From: Verrucomicrobiota bacterium
GTDB lineage: Bacteria > Verrucomicrobiota > Verrucomicrobiia > Limisphaerales > UBA8199
Direction of reading: 5' to 3'
Assembly: GCA_003176045.1 (NCBI GenBank)
Contig: PSRM01000154.1
Coordinates: forward strand, 1 to 46,166
Length of the DNA stretch: 46,166 bases
Shown piece after piece: positions 46,045 to 46,166 of this stretch. Under the pieces are notes generated by a model. It was not told the DNA's origin and made no database searches. It saw nothing but the letters and a program-made list of their open reading frames with translations. The translations under genes and the position numbers were made by a program. The number at the start of each line of letters is the position of its first letter. Within the stretch, counting starts at the first letter, position 1.

Positions 46045-46166
46045 ATGAAAATAAACACAAAAACTCAAACGGGCCGCAATCGCAAGATGACGGCTTTCAC
46101 CCTGATCGAAATGATCGGCGTGCTGGCGGTTATCGCCATCCTCGCCGCCTTGCTGATCCCCAAGGT
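46045..46166 (+). CDS. Prepilin-type N-terminal methylation domain protein (partial)
   Basis: The first 40 codons of a pseudopilin, cut by the window end. MKINTKTQTGRNRKMT is a basic leader, and AFTLIEMIGVLAVIAILAALLIPK is the cleavage/methylation motif. Cleavage would be expected before the F, and the glutamate five residues on is conserved. The protein would be processed by a prepilin peptidase and assemble into a type II secretion or type IV-like pseudopilus. Position before the cleavage site is alanine rather than the usual glycine, as often seen in Verrucomicrobiota. Downstream parts are not visible. Confidence 0.9.
   Translation, partial: MKINTKTQTGRNRKMTAFTLIEMIGVLAVIAILAALLIPK

Overview
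The window looks like part of a chromosome from an uncultured or little-studied member of the Verrucomicrobiota, most likely near the Pedosphaerales/Limisphaerales (subdivision 3). This is inferred from gene content: a prepilin of the FTLIEMIGVLAVIAIL type, a PmoA-like DUF6807 lipoprotein, a LamG/PKD/cytochrome giant protein, a BNR sialidase, a membrane-fused spermidine synthase-like protein, and SD-poor leaders. I see no rRNA, tRNA, CRISPR array, prophage or intact transposase gene.

Layout. 0.2-6 kb: YbaK-type deacylase, a LytS/LytR-like sensor-regulator pair, D-aminoacyl-tRNA deacylase, two small membrane proteins and a sialidase. 6-12.4 kb, + strand: a flavin disulfide oxidoreductase, GlcD and GlcF of glycolate/lactate oxidation, KDPG aldolase and a membrane-anchored GNAT protein. 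12.4-15.5 kb, - strand: GcvT, GcvH, glutaredoxin and LipA, linking glycine cleavage with lipoylation. 15.8-18.4 kb: a lipoprotein, an HU/IHF protein and HisRS. 18.5-22.2 kb: a molybdenum hydroxylase (2Fe-2S subunit, Tat-exported molybdopterin subunit) and a MocA-like cofactor nucleotidyltransferase. 23.4-25.4 kb, - strand: rpsP-khpA-trmD-rplS, without rimM. 26.2-32.7 kb, + strand: a surface polysaccharide cluster (GT2, methyltransferase, O-antigen ligase/polymerase, GT4, polysaccharide deacetylase). 33-46 kb: spermidine synthase-like membrane protein, DUF4190 protein, PmoA-like lipoprotein, FHA-adenylate cyclase, a GNAT pair, a 1478-residue secreted di-haem protein, a TAXI receptor, a ribbon-helix-helix protein and the start of a pseudopilin.

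The most unusual feature is a dense set of short tandem repeats at most gene junctions. Their sequences differ widely (CAAACAC, ACGTGAA, GGTCAGA, GACCACA, GTCCAAA, CTCTGTT, AAATCAT, TTCAAAG and others), but most share a period of 7 nt. Many are arranged as facing inverted arrays, families recur at distant loci, and they abut start codons, supply stop codons and lie in frame inside at least six enzymes or receptors. They resemble in principle the heptanucleotide STRR repeats described in filamentous cyanobacteria, but with far more variants per kilobase. On top of these lie several families of palindromic REP-like elements, including a nested case at 22.2-22.7 kb: a tandem duplication whose first copy carries a 137-bp MITE-like element that itself contains another REP pair.

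Functional calls rest on motifs read by eye from the translations. No database search was run. Start codons were chosen to exclude N-terminal peptides encoded by the repeats.
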